DNA from: DAIDKA01 sp035485475
GTDB taxonomy: Bacteria > Pseudomonadota > Gammaproteobacteria > Steroidobacterales > Steroidobacteraceae
DNA: 64,000 bases
Direction: 5' to 3'
Assembly: GCA_035485475.1 (NCBI GenBank)
Contig: DATHOA010000200.1
Span: forward strand, 1-64,000
In this document: one piece after another, positions 33,559 through 42,840 of the stretch
Layout of the letters: every line of letters starts with the position of its first letter
How positions within the stretch are numbered: position 1 is the stretch's first letter
Program-made: the position numbers and the translations under genes
The notes under the pieces: model-generated
Databases searched by the model: none
What the model saw: only the letters and a program-made list of their open reading frames with translations
What the model was told of the DNA's origin: nothing

Positions 33559-35814
33559 ATGATGAATTCGGTGTTTTGTGGACGTTCACTGGTAGTGACG
33601 TGTGCTTTGGGAGTCCTGGCCGCACTTGGTGGATGCCACGCGAACAGCACTGACGGCACTACGAGTCAGGCGGTAGCCGATAGCGCTACCGGATCCACAA
33701 CGCAGTCGAGTACCACTTCGGGTAGCAGCGCCCCTGGCACGTCAGCCAGCAGTACCTCCAGCTCCCCAGCTACCGCAAGCTCCTCCAACACACTGTCCAA
33801 CAGCTCCCCTGTCGTCGGCAGCTCCGTGACGGGATTGACCGCGCGCAACGCGCTTGGGATCAATCTTGCCGCCGTAGCCTATTACTCGCCTGAACAGCCA
33901 TTTCTGAATATCGTCAAGAGCGGAGGCACTTCATCTAACCTTAGCAGTTCAATAGGCTGGTATACCGCCACCCCCACCGCCTTCGATACCAACGAGGAAG
34001 CCTATCTGCAGTTGGATTCGGATGGCTATCCGACATCGCTCACGGCATCTGCCTCGCTCCCGGGGAGCCAGCAATTCACTTTCGTCAAGGCCGCGCTCAA
34101 CTACAACATGCCCGGCGTTGCACCGGGACAGGCGAACGTTTACCCGCCGGGCACTTATCGACTCAAATTCGAGGGCCAAGGCACGGTGCAGGTAGCTGGG
34201 GATGCCAGCTACGTTTCCGGCAATACGTGCCCCTCCAGTTTGGCCTTGAGCAACACCGGCGCCAACACCTACGTCTCGTGCACCTTCACCGTCAGTAAAC
34301 CAGGCGCCACTGGGGGAATTCTGCTCGAAATCACCGCGATCACCAATGGCACCGACCATCCCCGTGACATCAGCGTTGTTCAAAATGCCTATGCTTCGGC
34401 TTACGACGCGGGGGCTATCTTCAATCCTGCCTTCATATCTGCACTGAGTGGATTTTCCAGCCTGCGCTTCATGGAGTGGATGAAGCTGAACTACGAATTC
34501 TCAGGATATGCGAATTCGGGCGCCCTGCTCGCCGGCGCAACCAGTCTCACGCTGTCAACTGCGTGGAGCTCTCCGTCTGGGGCTTACCCGATCATCTTTA
34601 TCGATGGTGAGCGGCGTACAGCCACATTCACCCTTGGTTCCACATCGGTCAGCTGGACCGGCGGCCTCTTGAATACGATCGCCAGCAGCGGGAGCACCTG
34701 GCAGTGGGGCTCTCAGACCTATTACGATCCCTTCTACGTAATCAACAAGACCTGGGCGACGCGTGCACAGCCTTCGAATGCATTCTGGGATCTCCAGGAT
34801 GGAGTGCCGCTCGAAGTGATCGTCGCGCTCTGCAACAAGCTCCAGGCCAATTGCAGTCTCAATGTACCGTTGACGTATTCGGATACCGATATTGCAGCAA
34901 TGGCACAGCTGGTGATGTCGGGAAGTAACATGCAAAGCGGATTCAGCGGGCTGTCAGCGCCCCTGACAGCGAGTTTTGAATTATCGAATGAGGTCTGGAA
35001 TGGATCATTCGTTCAATACGATATTGCCGCATCGCTAGGGGGAGCCACCTGGCCGACTTCCTCTGCGTCGGGCGGTAATTACGCTTGGAACCGGAACTAC
35101 TTCGGCATGCGAACCGCGCAAATGGCGCAAGACCTGCAAACTGCCGTGGGGACGGGGCTCTTTACCCGAGTGATTCCGGTGCTCGGGGCGCAGGCGGCAA
35201 CCACCGATACCGCCACACGCGCACTGGCCGCAACCTACTGGACAACCGGGAGCGGTCCTCCTTCCAGCTACCCGATCAAGGCGATTGCGATTGCCCCCTA
35301 TTGGGGTAACAACCCCTCGCCAAGCGATTGCACGGTAATGACCGGTCAAAGCGACGGCGGACTGGACGACTTCTTTGCCACGCTCACCAGCCAGAGCGGA
35401 TCCAGCGGCTACACCTATAGCAGCGTACCCGCAGGCGGCTACCTCGGGCAGGCCGAGGGCTGGATTAAAAACTATACCGCCCTGATGCCCAGCTACCCGT
35501 CAATGAAACTTATCGCCTATGAAGGTGGGCAAGCCTTCTACGCAACGACGGCTGGAACGTGCCCCGGGTGGATCCCGTTAGTCACGGCCGCCGAGCGCGA
35601 TCCCCGCATGGGAACCGCCTACAGCGACTACCTGAGCTTCTGGCAGACAAATGTTGGCGGCACAAATGCCAACGTCAACAACATTTTCAATGACATCTAT
35701 CCCTTTTCCACCTATGGCATGTGGGGCCTGCTGGAATCGGTCATGCAGACCGTCACGCCGTTACCCTCCGCCCCGCCCAAATATCAAGCCGCCATGAAAT
35801 ACATTCAGCAGTAA
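33559..35814 (+). CDS. Lipoprotein glycoside-hydrolase-like protein (clan A pattern), copy 2, riboswitch-controlled
   Basis: This 751-residue paralogue of the protein at 30940 has instead a lipoprotein signal with lipobox AALGGC (Cys near residue 26) and a Ser/Thr/Ala-rich linker (about residues 27-92), so it is probably tethered to a membrane. The catalytic-type Glu residues are conserved: Glu478 in FELSNEVWN and Glu655 in AYEGGQ. It sits behind a sigma-54 promoter and a c-di-GMP-I riboswitch, while copy 1 has neither. Start ATG 33559 or 33562. The likely role is polysaccharide processing or turnover at the cell surface when c-di-GMP changes; no CAZy family is recognised. Confidence 0.78.
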   Translation: MMNSVFCGRSLVVTCALGVLAALGGCHANSTDGTTSQAVADSATGSTTQSSTTSGSSAPGTSASSTSSSPATASSSNTLSNSSPVVGSSVTGLTARNALGINLAAVAYYSPEQPFLNIVKSGGTSSNLSSSIGWYTATPTAFDTNEEAYLQLDSDGYPTSLTASASLPGSQQFTFVKAALNYNMPGVAPGQANVYPPGTYRLKFEGQGTVQVAGDASYVSGNTCPSSLALSNTGANTYVSCTFTVSKPGATGGILLEITAITNGTDHPRDISVVQNAYASAYDAGAIFNPAFISALSGFSSLRFMEWMKLNYEFSGYANSGALLAGATSLTLSTAWSSPSGAYPIIFIDGERRTATFTLGSTSVSWTGGLLNTIASSGSTWQWGSQTYYDPFYVINKTWATRAQPSNAFWDLQDGVPLEVIVALCNKLQANCSLNVPLTYSDTDIAAMAQLVMSGSNMQSGFSGLSAPLTASFELSNEVWNGSFVQYDIAASLGGATWPTSSASGGNYAWNRNYFGMRTAQMAQDLQTAVGTGLFTRVIPVLGAQAATTDTATRALAATYWTTGSGPPSSYPIKAIAIAPYWGNNPSPSDCTVMTGQSDGGLDDFFATLTSQSGSSGYTYSSVPAGGYLGQAEGWIKNYTALMPSYPSMKLIAYEGGQAFYATTAGTCPGWIPLVTAAERDPRMGTAYSDYLSFWQTNVGGTNANVNNIFNDIYPFSTYGMWGLLESVMQTVTPLPSAPPKYQAAMKYIQQ

Positions 35815-35830
35815 CTGCGGGCACACGCAC

Positions 35831-37408
35831 CTACACCGGCTGCGGTGCGTCGCCATTGAAACCTCGCAACTTCGCTTCTTTGGCTGGTGTAGTTTCCGAT
35901 TGCGCCATGCCACTGCGCACATACGCTGCGGTTAGGCCGGCAAGCACGTAGAACATCTTCTCGTAGCCAAAGGCAAAGCTGGCGTTATAGAGCATCAACA
36001 GCGTTCCCGCGATACAAGCCAGCATGCAGCTACCAAGCCGCGCGAGGTCACTATCACGCTGCCGGATTTGCCGCATGAATCGATAACCCTTGATCATGGT
36101 AACAAGCATGAATCCGACAAAAAGGGACAAGCCCACGAGTCCATACTCGAGCGCGGTCCCCGCATAGGTATTCACGATATCGATGATGCCCTGGCCCTGC
36201 CGCAACTCGTGCATCTTCGCCATGAAATCCTGATCCCCAAAGTAGGGATGATTCATGATCAGATCCCACGACGTGCTTGCCAGGCGTTGTCTGTAATCCA
36301 AATCCCCGGAGTCCACTGACCCGCCCATGAACGGCAGCACGGCCGCGATCCGGTGCCCTAACGGAGTGAGGGCTATCACGATCGCAGGCAGGATCATTAC
36401 GGCTGCTACCCGGGCAAGCCGCCCAAAGGCTCGCGGATCAAGGGCGACTATGACGAAGTAAATTGCTATGGCACCTATCCACGGGCCGCGCGAATAGGCC
36501 GCAATGAGGCCGGCCCACAGCACAACCGTGACGGAGACTCGTTGAAATCTGGACTCGATCTGCGGTCGCAAATACAGCCAGAAACCGAAAGCCACGGCAA
36601 ACAAGTAGCCCAACGCCAAGGGGTGCCCCGCAGCCCCCTGCGCGCGTAACACACCATTGCGCATGAGATATCCCAATAGCATGCCGAGATCGCCAGGGCT
36701 GAGCCGCAGTGCCAATCCCTGATATAGCAGCCAGTGTCGCAGGGATTCGAACACCGCCTCGAGCGACATCACACAACTTACGACGCAGAATGCCGCCATG
36801 GCATCAACGATCTTGGCTTTGCTGGTACAGGAGCGACTGACCGCGTAGTAAAGCGCATAGATGTCGAGCAGGAACAGGACGAGACGCCGCAACATGTTAG
36901 TCGGCGAATCATGCAGAAGATACGCATTCGCCATGTCCGGCCGTATGTACAGCAGTGTCTGCAGCAATCCGAATCCGAGCAGCCACAGATCCGTACTCCG
37001 CAAGGCACGCATCTCGCCTGCCGCCGTGTCCTTGCGGATCCGCCCTATCGTCGGGACCAGAATACAAATAGCCAGAAGCCGGTAATTTCCGAAGTCAAAG
37101 AGAGTGCTGATTCCCGGGACGGTGAACGGAATGGGAATGGCCACGGGGGGAATGACCTGCAGCAATATCAGATAGAGCGCGATGGGGTTGGAATCCTTCC
37201 GACCGCCCCACAGCATCAATGGACCGGCCAGCAGTGCATACAGCCAGATATTGGGACTGAGGAAGCCTATGAACGTCAGTAACAGCCAAAGATTCCGCCG
37301 CCGCAGAAAATCGGCTTCTGCGGTAAATCGCAGGGCGATCGGCTTCAGCCACATGAAGGCGATCGTGCTGATACCCAGCACCACCACCAATTCTTTGAAA
37401 TTAGGCAT
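35831..37408 (-). CDS. Wzy/O-antigen-ligase-like polysaccharide polymerase
   Basis: This 525-residue polytopic protein with about 12 membrane helices has the large loop and the motif GPWIGAIAIYF within AAYSRGPWIGA, typical of the O-antigen ligase/Wzy superfamily (Wzy_C, PF04932). It would polymerise repeat units in the periplasm. It begins 2 bp after the end of the fused hydrolase gene and is the last gene of the ACP, AMP-ligase, SDR, hydrolase, polymerase operon. Confidence 0.88.
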   Translation of the reverse strand: MPNFKELVVVLGISTIAFMWLKPIALRFTAEADFLRRRNLWLLLTFIGFLSPNIWLYALLAGPLMLWGGRKDSNPIALYLILLQVIPPVAIPIPFTVPGISTLFDFGNYRLLAICILVPTIGRIRKDTAAGEMRALRSTDLWLLGFGLLQTLLYIRPDMANAYLLHDSPTNMLRRLVLFLLDIYALYYAVSRSCTSKAKIVDAMAAFCVVSCVMSLEAVFESLRHWLLYQGLALRLSPGDLGMLLGYLMRNGVLRAQGAAGHPLALGYLFAVAFGFWLYLRPQIESRFQRVSVTVVLWAGLIAAYSRGPWIGAIAIYFVIVALDPRAFGRLARVAAVMILPAIVIALTPLGHRIAAVLPFMGGSVDSGDLDYRQRLASTSWDLIMNHPYFGDQDFMAKMHELRQGQGIIDIVNTYAGTALEYGLVGLSLFVGFMLVTMIKGYRFMRQIRQRDSDLARLGSCMLACIAGTLLMLYNASFAFGYEKMFYVLAGLTAAYVRSGMAQSETTPAKEAKLRGFNGDAPQPV

Positions 37409-37410
37409 CG

Positions 37411-39276
37411 TCAGCGCGACTCAGCAACACCGCGCAGTCCTTTGGGCGACACCGGCATCGGGGTCGTGGGCAAAAGGAACAACTCATCGCTCAGCACACG
37501 TTCCATGGCCGATCGTGGCCCGCTGCGACTGAAGGTGTGATCCGCATCTTTAATGATCCGCACACGGCAATAGTCGCCGAGCTTCCTCACCGCCGAGCCG
37601 CCCTGTATTTTCAGCAAATCGATTCCCGGCTCGCCATCGGCAAATATGAATGTGACCTGCACGCCGCGGCCAACGATTTCTTCGAGCTCACGACCAAGAT
37701 CGTTGCGTAGCCTGATGCGCAGGGTCCGGGCCACGTTGCGCAAGGCTGCTTCCGAGACCAGCATCTGTCGATAGGCGTAGATCTTGAAGATACGCCACAC
37801 GTTGACGTGTCCGGACAGCAGGCGCCGCCACGCGCTCGCGGATTGCATGCGCTCCTTGTACAGGGTGGGATTGCGCACGACCTCCGCAAGCTGCAGATCG
37901 TCCAAAGTCATATCTGGCGACCAGAAATAATTCTGCGGATTCACCAACAGAACCCTCTCCACCGGCAGTCCGACTGCTGCAGCACGCAAGGCGTGATAAG
38001 CCCCCGAACAAAGCCCCGTGAGGGTGATTTCCCTGACGTCGTATCGATCGCGCAGGTATGCGACGGCATCACGTATGTCATCAAGCGCCTCTGCGGGAAA
38101 GATCTCGTCATCGGTTTTGCCGGCCCTGGTGTCACTGTCGCCCAGGCCCCCCATATCCATGCGCAGAACATAGTAGCCGTTGCGCGCCCAAAGGCGCGCC
38201 AAAGACACATACAGGCGGCTCGCACCCATGTGGTAGTCCGCACCCGCGTTGAGCAAAATGACGCCGCGCCGGCGTACCTCCTGTTGGGGCGGCCGGGTCA
38301 TGATGCCAAACAACGGGAAGCCGGAACCAAAGAAGACCGGAAGTTCCGTTGGACCCGCCCCCTCTGAGCCGGCCGCAGGAAGCCGCAACTCGGGCAGCGC
38401 GGTGCCGAGCGCTGCCGGTGACGCCGCCGCAGTCAACTGCTCGGTGCGCAACCCAAGTTCACTCACCAGGTGCTTCAGCCAGTTGCCTATCGCCTCAGTC
38501 ATTGACTGCGATACGACGGCAAAGTGCGGCGCCACCAGCGCCATCTCGACGAAACCGGACAGTTTCCGGTATTGCGCTGCCACACCCGCACCAACCAGTG
38601 CTTCATACCAACCATGCGCCGTCGGCAGGTCCTGGCGATCCACGACGAGCGCGTGCGCAACCGGCGGTGCTGCAAGTTCGGCCAGGTCGATGCCCGACAA
38701 CGTGGCCATGGACTGCGCCGACATCGCGTAGCCACTGAACTCCATCGAGCCGGGCGTTGTCGACTCGACGTCCGTATCACCGTGACCGGCTGCCAGACGG
38801 TCCGTTCCCAGTTGGGCCGCGAGACGAGCCGTCCGCAATTCGCGAAGATAGCGTTTGCCCTTGATCACGGGAGCCACCAGCACCAGGCCCGCAATACCGG
38901 TGGACCGTGCTGCAGCCAACGTGGCCAATAACGCGCCGAGCCGCACCCCGAGTAGACACACATGTTGGACGCCGGTGCGGCGCCGCAGCTCGGCCACCGC
39001 CGCGAGCACATCATCCACCCAGACCTTGATCTGATCCGCATCAGGGTCTATGTCGGCCGAGTCACCACAGCCGCTGTAGTCGAACCGAAGGGACGGCACG
39101 CCCTGCTTGGCGGCGGCCTCCGCAAACGCCCTGACACCACGGTGTGCACACAGCGCCTCGTAGCCGAACGGCTTGCATACCACCAACCCGACGCTGCTGG
39201 AATTCAGCACTGCTGGCCGATGCAGCCAAGCGAACAGGTCATGGTCACCAGACGAAAAGTACAAAGGCTCGCTCAC
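37411..39276 (-). CDS. Fused double alpha/beta hydrolase, exosortase-A-system hydrolase type
   Basis: This 621-residue protein holds two alpha/beta-hydrolase domains (about 1-275 and 310-600). The first resembles exosortase A-associated hydrolase 2: KPFGYEALCAHRG, DYSGCGDS, and the nucleophile elbow GVRLG (110-114) with Arg instead of Ser, as expected for an inactive domain. The second resembles hydrolase 1, with GLCSG (420-424) placing a Cys at the nucleophile site and the His in DADHTFS. In typical XrtA loci the two hydrolases are separate genes. GTG 39276 is the start. It follows the SDR by 18 bp in the carrier-protein module. Confidence 0.82.
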   Translation of the reverse strand: MSEPLYFSSGDHDLFAWLHRPAVLNSSSVGLVVCKPFGYEALCAHRGVRAFAEAAAKQGVPSLRFDYSGCGDSADIDPDADQIKVWVDDVLAAVAELRRRTGVQHVCLLGVRLGALLATLAAARSTGIAGLVLVAPVIKGKRYLRELRTARLAAQLGTDRLAAGHGDTDVESTTPGSMEFSGYAMSAQSMATLSGIDLAELAAPPVAHALVVDRQDLPTAHGWYEALVGAGVAAQYRKLSGFVEMALVAPHFAVVSQSMTEAIGNWLKHLVSELGLRTEQLTAAASPAALGTALPELRLPAAGSEGAGPTELPVFFGSGFPLFGIMTRPPQQEVRRRGVILLNAGADYHMGASRLYVSLARLWARNGYYVLRMDMGGLGDSDTRAGKTDDEIFPAEALDDIRDAVAYLRDRYDVREITLTGLCSGAYHALRAAAVGLPVERVLLVNPQNYFWSPDMTLDDLQLAEVVRNPTLYKERMQSASAWRRLLSGHVNVWRIFKIYAYRQMLVSEAALRNVARTLRIRLRNDLGRELEEIVGRGVQVTFIFADGEPGIDLLKIQGGSAVRKLGDYCRVRIIKDADHTFSRSGPRSAMERVLSDELFLLPTTPMPVSPKGLRGVAESR

Positions 39277-39294
39277 GTGTTCCTTCGTGCCGAC

Positions 39295-40029
39295 CTAAGC
39301 GGAATTGCCAGCATCCACCGTGATTGCCGTGCCGGTAATGTTACGTGCGCTGTCGCTCAATAGATACAATACTGCGCCGGCCACGTCGTCCGCGCCAGCC
39401 AGGCGCTCCAGGGCACTGCGGCGCGCAATCTGTGCGCGCTGTTCCGCATCGAGAGTGTGGGTCATCTCGGTGTCGATAAACCCCGGCGCGATGGCGTTTA
39501 CTGTAATGTTGAGGGGCCCAACCTCGCGCGCCAGCGAGCGCGTGAATCCCAACAGCGCCGCTTTGGTCGCCGAATAGGCCGCAAGGCCGCTGTAGCCGGT
39601 GGTCGCGGCGATCGAGGCCATATTGATGATCCGGCCGTGTCCCGCGACCATCATCGAACGCAGGACGTACTTTGTCATAAGCACCGGCGAAATCGTATTC
39701 AGGCGCACCAGTGCTTCGACCTGTTCGTCCGGCATCAGGCTCAAGATTCCAGGCGTACCGATGCCGGCGTTGTTAACCAGTCCATACACCGGGCCGAACT
39801 CCTTGCGCAGCGCACCCACAAACCTCCCCAGCTCCGCCGTGCGCGCCAGATCACAGGCGCGAAAGTGCACGCGGCCCGTGGCGGATTCGGCGGCGGATTC
39901 GATGGCAGCGCGCAGCGGCGCCGTTTCCGATCGGGCGATGGCGATGACCTGATAGCCCTCGGCCCCGAGCGCCCGGGAAATGGCAAGACCCAGCCCGCGG
40001 CTTGCGCCGGTTACGATGACGTTACGCAT
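39295..40029 (-). CDS. FabG-like short-chain dehydrogenase
   Basis: This 244-residue classical SDR has TGASRGLG, NNAG and the Ser-Tyr-Lys triad (NMASIAATTGYSGLAAYSATK). It ends in a segment (SDSARNITGTAITVDAG) typical of 3-oxoacyl-ACP reductases. It overlaps the AMP ligase stop by 8 bp (ATG 40029). With an adjacent acyl carrier protein and ligase, an acyl-ACP substrate is likely. Confidence 0.88.
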   Translation of the reverse strand: MRNVIVTGASRGLGLAISRALGAEGYQVIAIARSETAPLRAAIESAAESATGRVHFRACDLARTAELGRFVGALRKEFGPVYGLVNNAGIGTPGILSLMPDEQVEALVRLNTISPVLMTKYVLRSMMVAGHGRIINMASIAATTGYSGLAAYSATKAALLGFTRSLAREVGPLNITVNAIAPGFIDTEMTHTLDAEQRAQIARRSALERLAGADDVAGAVLYLLSDSARNITGTAITVDAGNSA

Positions 40030-41398
40030 GAGCGCGAACCAGTTTGCCGGAGGGCCCGACTTCCAGTGTTGGCACGAAGCGGATCGAGGCCGGTACCTTG
40101 TGAGCGGCCAGGGTCTTGCGACAGGCATCGATGATCGCGAGCTGCAATTGCTCGTTGGAGAGCTCCCCGGAGCCGGCGGCCGCGGCGCGACGCACAACAT
40201 CTGCCGCGACAATGGCGCCGGTAATGGGGTTCCTGCGTGCGGCGACACGACAGATGTGCACCCACGGCAGCGAGTTGATCACGGCTTCCACCTCTTCCGG
40301 ATGGACTTTGCGACCCCCCACGTTGATGACGCCGCCACTGCGACCGATGAAGAAGTAGCGGCCATCACGCAGTTCGAGCACATCGCCCGTATCGACGAAT
40401 CCGTCCTCGGACTTCAGCGGTGCAGTATCGGTGCCGAGATAGCAGCGGGCCGAACCGCCGGACCGCAATCGCAGACGACCATCGGCAACATCAATTTCGG
40501 CCGCGCCACCTGGCGCATCGAGCAGCGCTGCGGGAAACCCTGCCTGTCCATCCTGCACCTCAAACCCCACGCCAGCCTCCGTGGTCGCGAATGCGTGCGC
40601 CACAACGGCCTGCGGGAATACCCTGCGCAGAGCGTCGAGAACTGCTTGGTCCGCAATTTCGCCTGACATGCGCAGGTACCGGGGATGTACGCTCGCCAGC
40701 GCCCCGCTCATCAGCGCCTTGCGCCAATGCGACGGGGTCCCCGAAATATGGGTTACCCCGGCAGCCGCAGCCCGCGCCAGGAATTCACCGATGGACTCAT
40801 CGGGGCTTGCGAGCACCAGCGAACCGCGGAGCAGGCCGCGCAATAGTATCTGCAGGCCTCCGTAGCGGCGAATGTCATAGAAGGTTGTCCAGACCGTTCC
40901 CGGCGCCGCAGGCTCGATCCGCGAAAACGCATGGGTAAGAGTCGCCAGCGTATGCAGGACGAGCTTCGGTGTCCCCGTGGTGCCCGAGGTCAGCAATACC
41001 CACTCGGTCTCCTGCGTGCCGCGCCGCTCAACGCTGTGAGCAACTGGCTGCCCGGGTACCACAACCGTGCGCACTCCCAAAGCCGCCACCTCAGCATCTG
41101 CCTGCCCCACCCATGCGTCACAATCGGCTTCACGCACGATCTGCGGGAAATGGATCGCAGGCAGATCCGGCGGGCACAGCACGATGCGTCGCGCAACCCC
41201 GTCAAGCTCAACGAGTAGCATGGCGGCTGTGAACGGGTCGGGCGCAAGCATCAGTACACTGCGCCCGCGTAGCTCCTCCAATCGTTCACCCAGGCTCGAA
41301 ACCGTTGCCAACTGAGCAAGAGGCAGGCCGGCGCCCGCACCGACAAGAAATCGATCGGACAATGCGCCAGAAGCCGTCATCGCGCCCCACAGCCACAT
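40022..41398 (-). CDS. AMP-dependent acyl ligase (acyl-[ACP] synthetase-like)
   Basis: This adenylate-forming enzyme of about 458 residues has LTSGTTGTPKLV, a FATTEAGVG motif, DTGDV and the C-terminal K-containing GRKVHPEEVEAVI and PSGKLVR motifs. It is a short version compared with acyl-CoA synthetases. ATG 41398 lies 4 nt after the ACP stop with GGGG upstream; ATG 41380 is also possible. Directly after an acyl carrier protein, it probably loads a carboxylic acid on that carrier, as for the acyl ligase of XrtA exopolysaccharide loci. The substrate is unknown. Confidence 0.85.
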   Translation of the reverse strand: MWLWGAMTASGALSDRFLVGAGAGLPLAQLATVSSLGERLEELRGRSVLMLAPDPFTAAMLLVELDGVARRIVLCPPDLPAIHFPQIVREADCDAWVGQADAEVAALGVRTVVVPGQPVAHSVERRGTQETEWVLLTSGTTGTPKLVLHTLATLTHAFSRIEPAAPGTVWTTFYDIRRYGGLQILLRGLLRGSLVLASPDESIGEFLARAAAAGVTHISGTPSHWRKALMSGALASVHPRYLRMSGEIADQAVLDALRRVFPQAVVAHAFATTEAGVGFEVQDGQAGFPAALLDAPGGAAEIDVADGRLRLRSGGSARCYLGTDTAPLKSEDGFVDTGDVLELRDGRYFFIGRSGGVINVGGRKVHPEEVEAVINSLPWVHICRVAARRNPITGAIVAADVVRRAAAAGSGELSNEQLQLAIIDACRKTLAAHKVPASIRFVPTLEVGPSGKLVRAHA

Positions 41399-41402
41399 GC
41401 CA

Positions 41403-41645
41403 TTACCCCGAATGAGACTCGTACAGGCTGACGAAGTCGCCGAACGTGACCGGAAAGCGCTCGACGGCATCAAATGGATCGATGCCGAGGCAGTCCTCTA
41501 GGCGTGCAACGATAAGCGCAAAACTCAGGGAATCCAAGCCGGTATGGAGAAGTTCAAGATCGTCTGTCAGCGGCGTTAATTTGCGCCGCTGCTCGCGCGC
41601 AACGAGTTCGAACTGTGATTCTATGGTGTGCCTTACCGACGACAT
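41403..41645 (-). CDS. Acyl carrier protein
   Basis: This 80-residue carrier protein has the phosphopantetheine Ser39 in TGLDSLSFAL. ATG 41645 is chosen because GGAG precedes it by 7 nt and the resulting length is typical; upstream in-frame ATGs at 41663 and 41690 lack a site. It is the first gene of an operon with AMP ligase, SDR, double hydrolase and Wzy-like polymerase. It is unlike the carrier protein at 20797, so the locus has two separate carrier systems. Confidence 0.9.
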   Translation of the reverse strand: MSSVRHTIESQFELVAREQRRKLTPLTDDLELLHTGLDSLSFALIVARLEDCLGIDPFDAVERFPVTFGDFVSLYESHSG

Positions 41646-41829
41646 AAACTCGCTCCATTCCATACCCGTTGCCAAGGTTACATCGGCCATGAGAACGTAG
41701 CCGCTCGCCATCGTGTAAGCGGCACACAACAGTTTCTTAAGGCCGTCTTACAGCATCGTAGGATAAATCTTACGTGGATTTTCTTGCTTGCCTACAAAAA
41801 CCGTGAGTAGCCTCACAGATCCAACGAGT

Positions 41830-42840
41830 ATGTCAGACCCCGACGTCGCGGTTGTTATTGTGACTTACCGGTCGGCGCAATTGACCATCGATGCGCTGCG
41901 CTCGGTCGCAACCGAAAGAGCCACGTCACGTTTACGGGTGCGCGCCATCGTTGTCGACAATGACTCGGGAGATCTGCCCCTCATCGCACAGGCGCTGGAA
42001 CACAATGACTGGTCGTCCTGGCTCACGCTGGTCGGTGCACCCCGCAATGGCGGATTTGCGTATGGCAACAATCTGGGCATTGCGCACGCCTATGCGGGCG
42101 GTATTCCCGATTATATCTATCTGCTCAATCCCGACACCCAGGTCCGACCCGGTGGCATCACGGCCCTGGTCCGGTTCCTGACCGACCGACCCGATGTCGG
42201 AATCGCCGGCAGCAGCTTCGAGAATCTCGACGGCAGCGACTGGCCGATCGCGTTCCGCTTCCCGACCATATTCAGCGAGGTCGACGCGGGGCTGCAGTGG
42301 AGCGTGGTGTCCCGACTGCTCAAACGCTGGGTAGTCGCCCGCGTCATGACCAGGATTCCCCAACCCGTCGACTGGATCTGCGGCGCTTCAATGATGATTC
42401 GGCCCGCAGTCCTGACGTCGATCGGCGGAATGGATGAGCACTACTTTCTGTACTTCGAAGAGACAGATTTTTGCCGGCGCGCCCGCCTCGCGGGCCATTC
42501 AACCTGGTATGTGCCAGACAGCCGCGTGATGCACATCATGGGCCAGAGCACCAGTGTGACGGACACGCGCCAGGGGCTACAGCGCCTGCCGCCCTATTGG
42601 TTTGAGTCGCGGCGCCGCTACTATGTTCTGGCATTCGGCCTGTGGCACGCGGCCGCCATCGATCTGGTCGCGCTGCTGGCCAATTCCATTGGTTATCTCA
42701 AACGCATTTTGCAGGGCAAGCGGCGCGCCGGCGTGCCGCACTACATCCGGGATCTCATCCGGCACAGCGTTTTATGGCCCCGCAACCGCGCAATGCAGTT
42801 ACCGGATGCGGCGAAATTGTCGACTGAGAATCGGCGGTAA
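41830..42840 (+). CDS. GT2 family glycosyltransferase (rhamnosyltransferase-like)
   Basis: This 336-residue GT-A enzyme begins DVAVVIVTYRSAQL and has VDNDSGD, LLNPDTQV as the DXD-type metal site, the acceptor region WICGASMMIRPAVL, and FLYFEETDFCRRARLAG. It resembles rhamnosyl- or galactofuranosyl-transferases of polysaccharide loci. ATG 41830 is preferred; an in-frame GTG at 41803 is possible. It is divergent from the ACP gene and its end overlaps the convergent oxygenase gene by 42 bp. Confidence 0.9.
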   Translation: MSDPDVAVVIVTYRSAQLTIDALRSVATERATSRLRVRAIVVDNDSGDLPLIAQALEHNDWSSWLTLVGAPRNGGFAYGNNLGIAHAYAGGIPDYIYLLNPDTQVRPGGITALVRFLTDRPDVGIAGSSFENLDGSDWPIAFRFPTIFSEVDAGLQWSVVSRLLKRWVVARVMTRIPQPVDWICGASMMIRPAVLTSIGGMDEHYFLYFEETDFCRRARLAGHSTWYVPDSRVMHIMGQSTSVTDTRQGLQRLPPYWFESRRRYYVLAFGLWHAAAIDLVALLANSIGYLKRILQGKRRAGVPHYIRDLIRHSVLWPRNRAMQLPDAAKLSTENRR

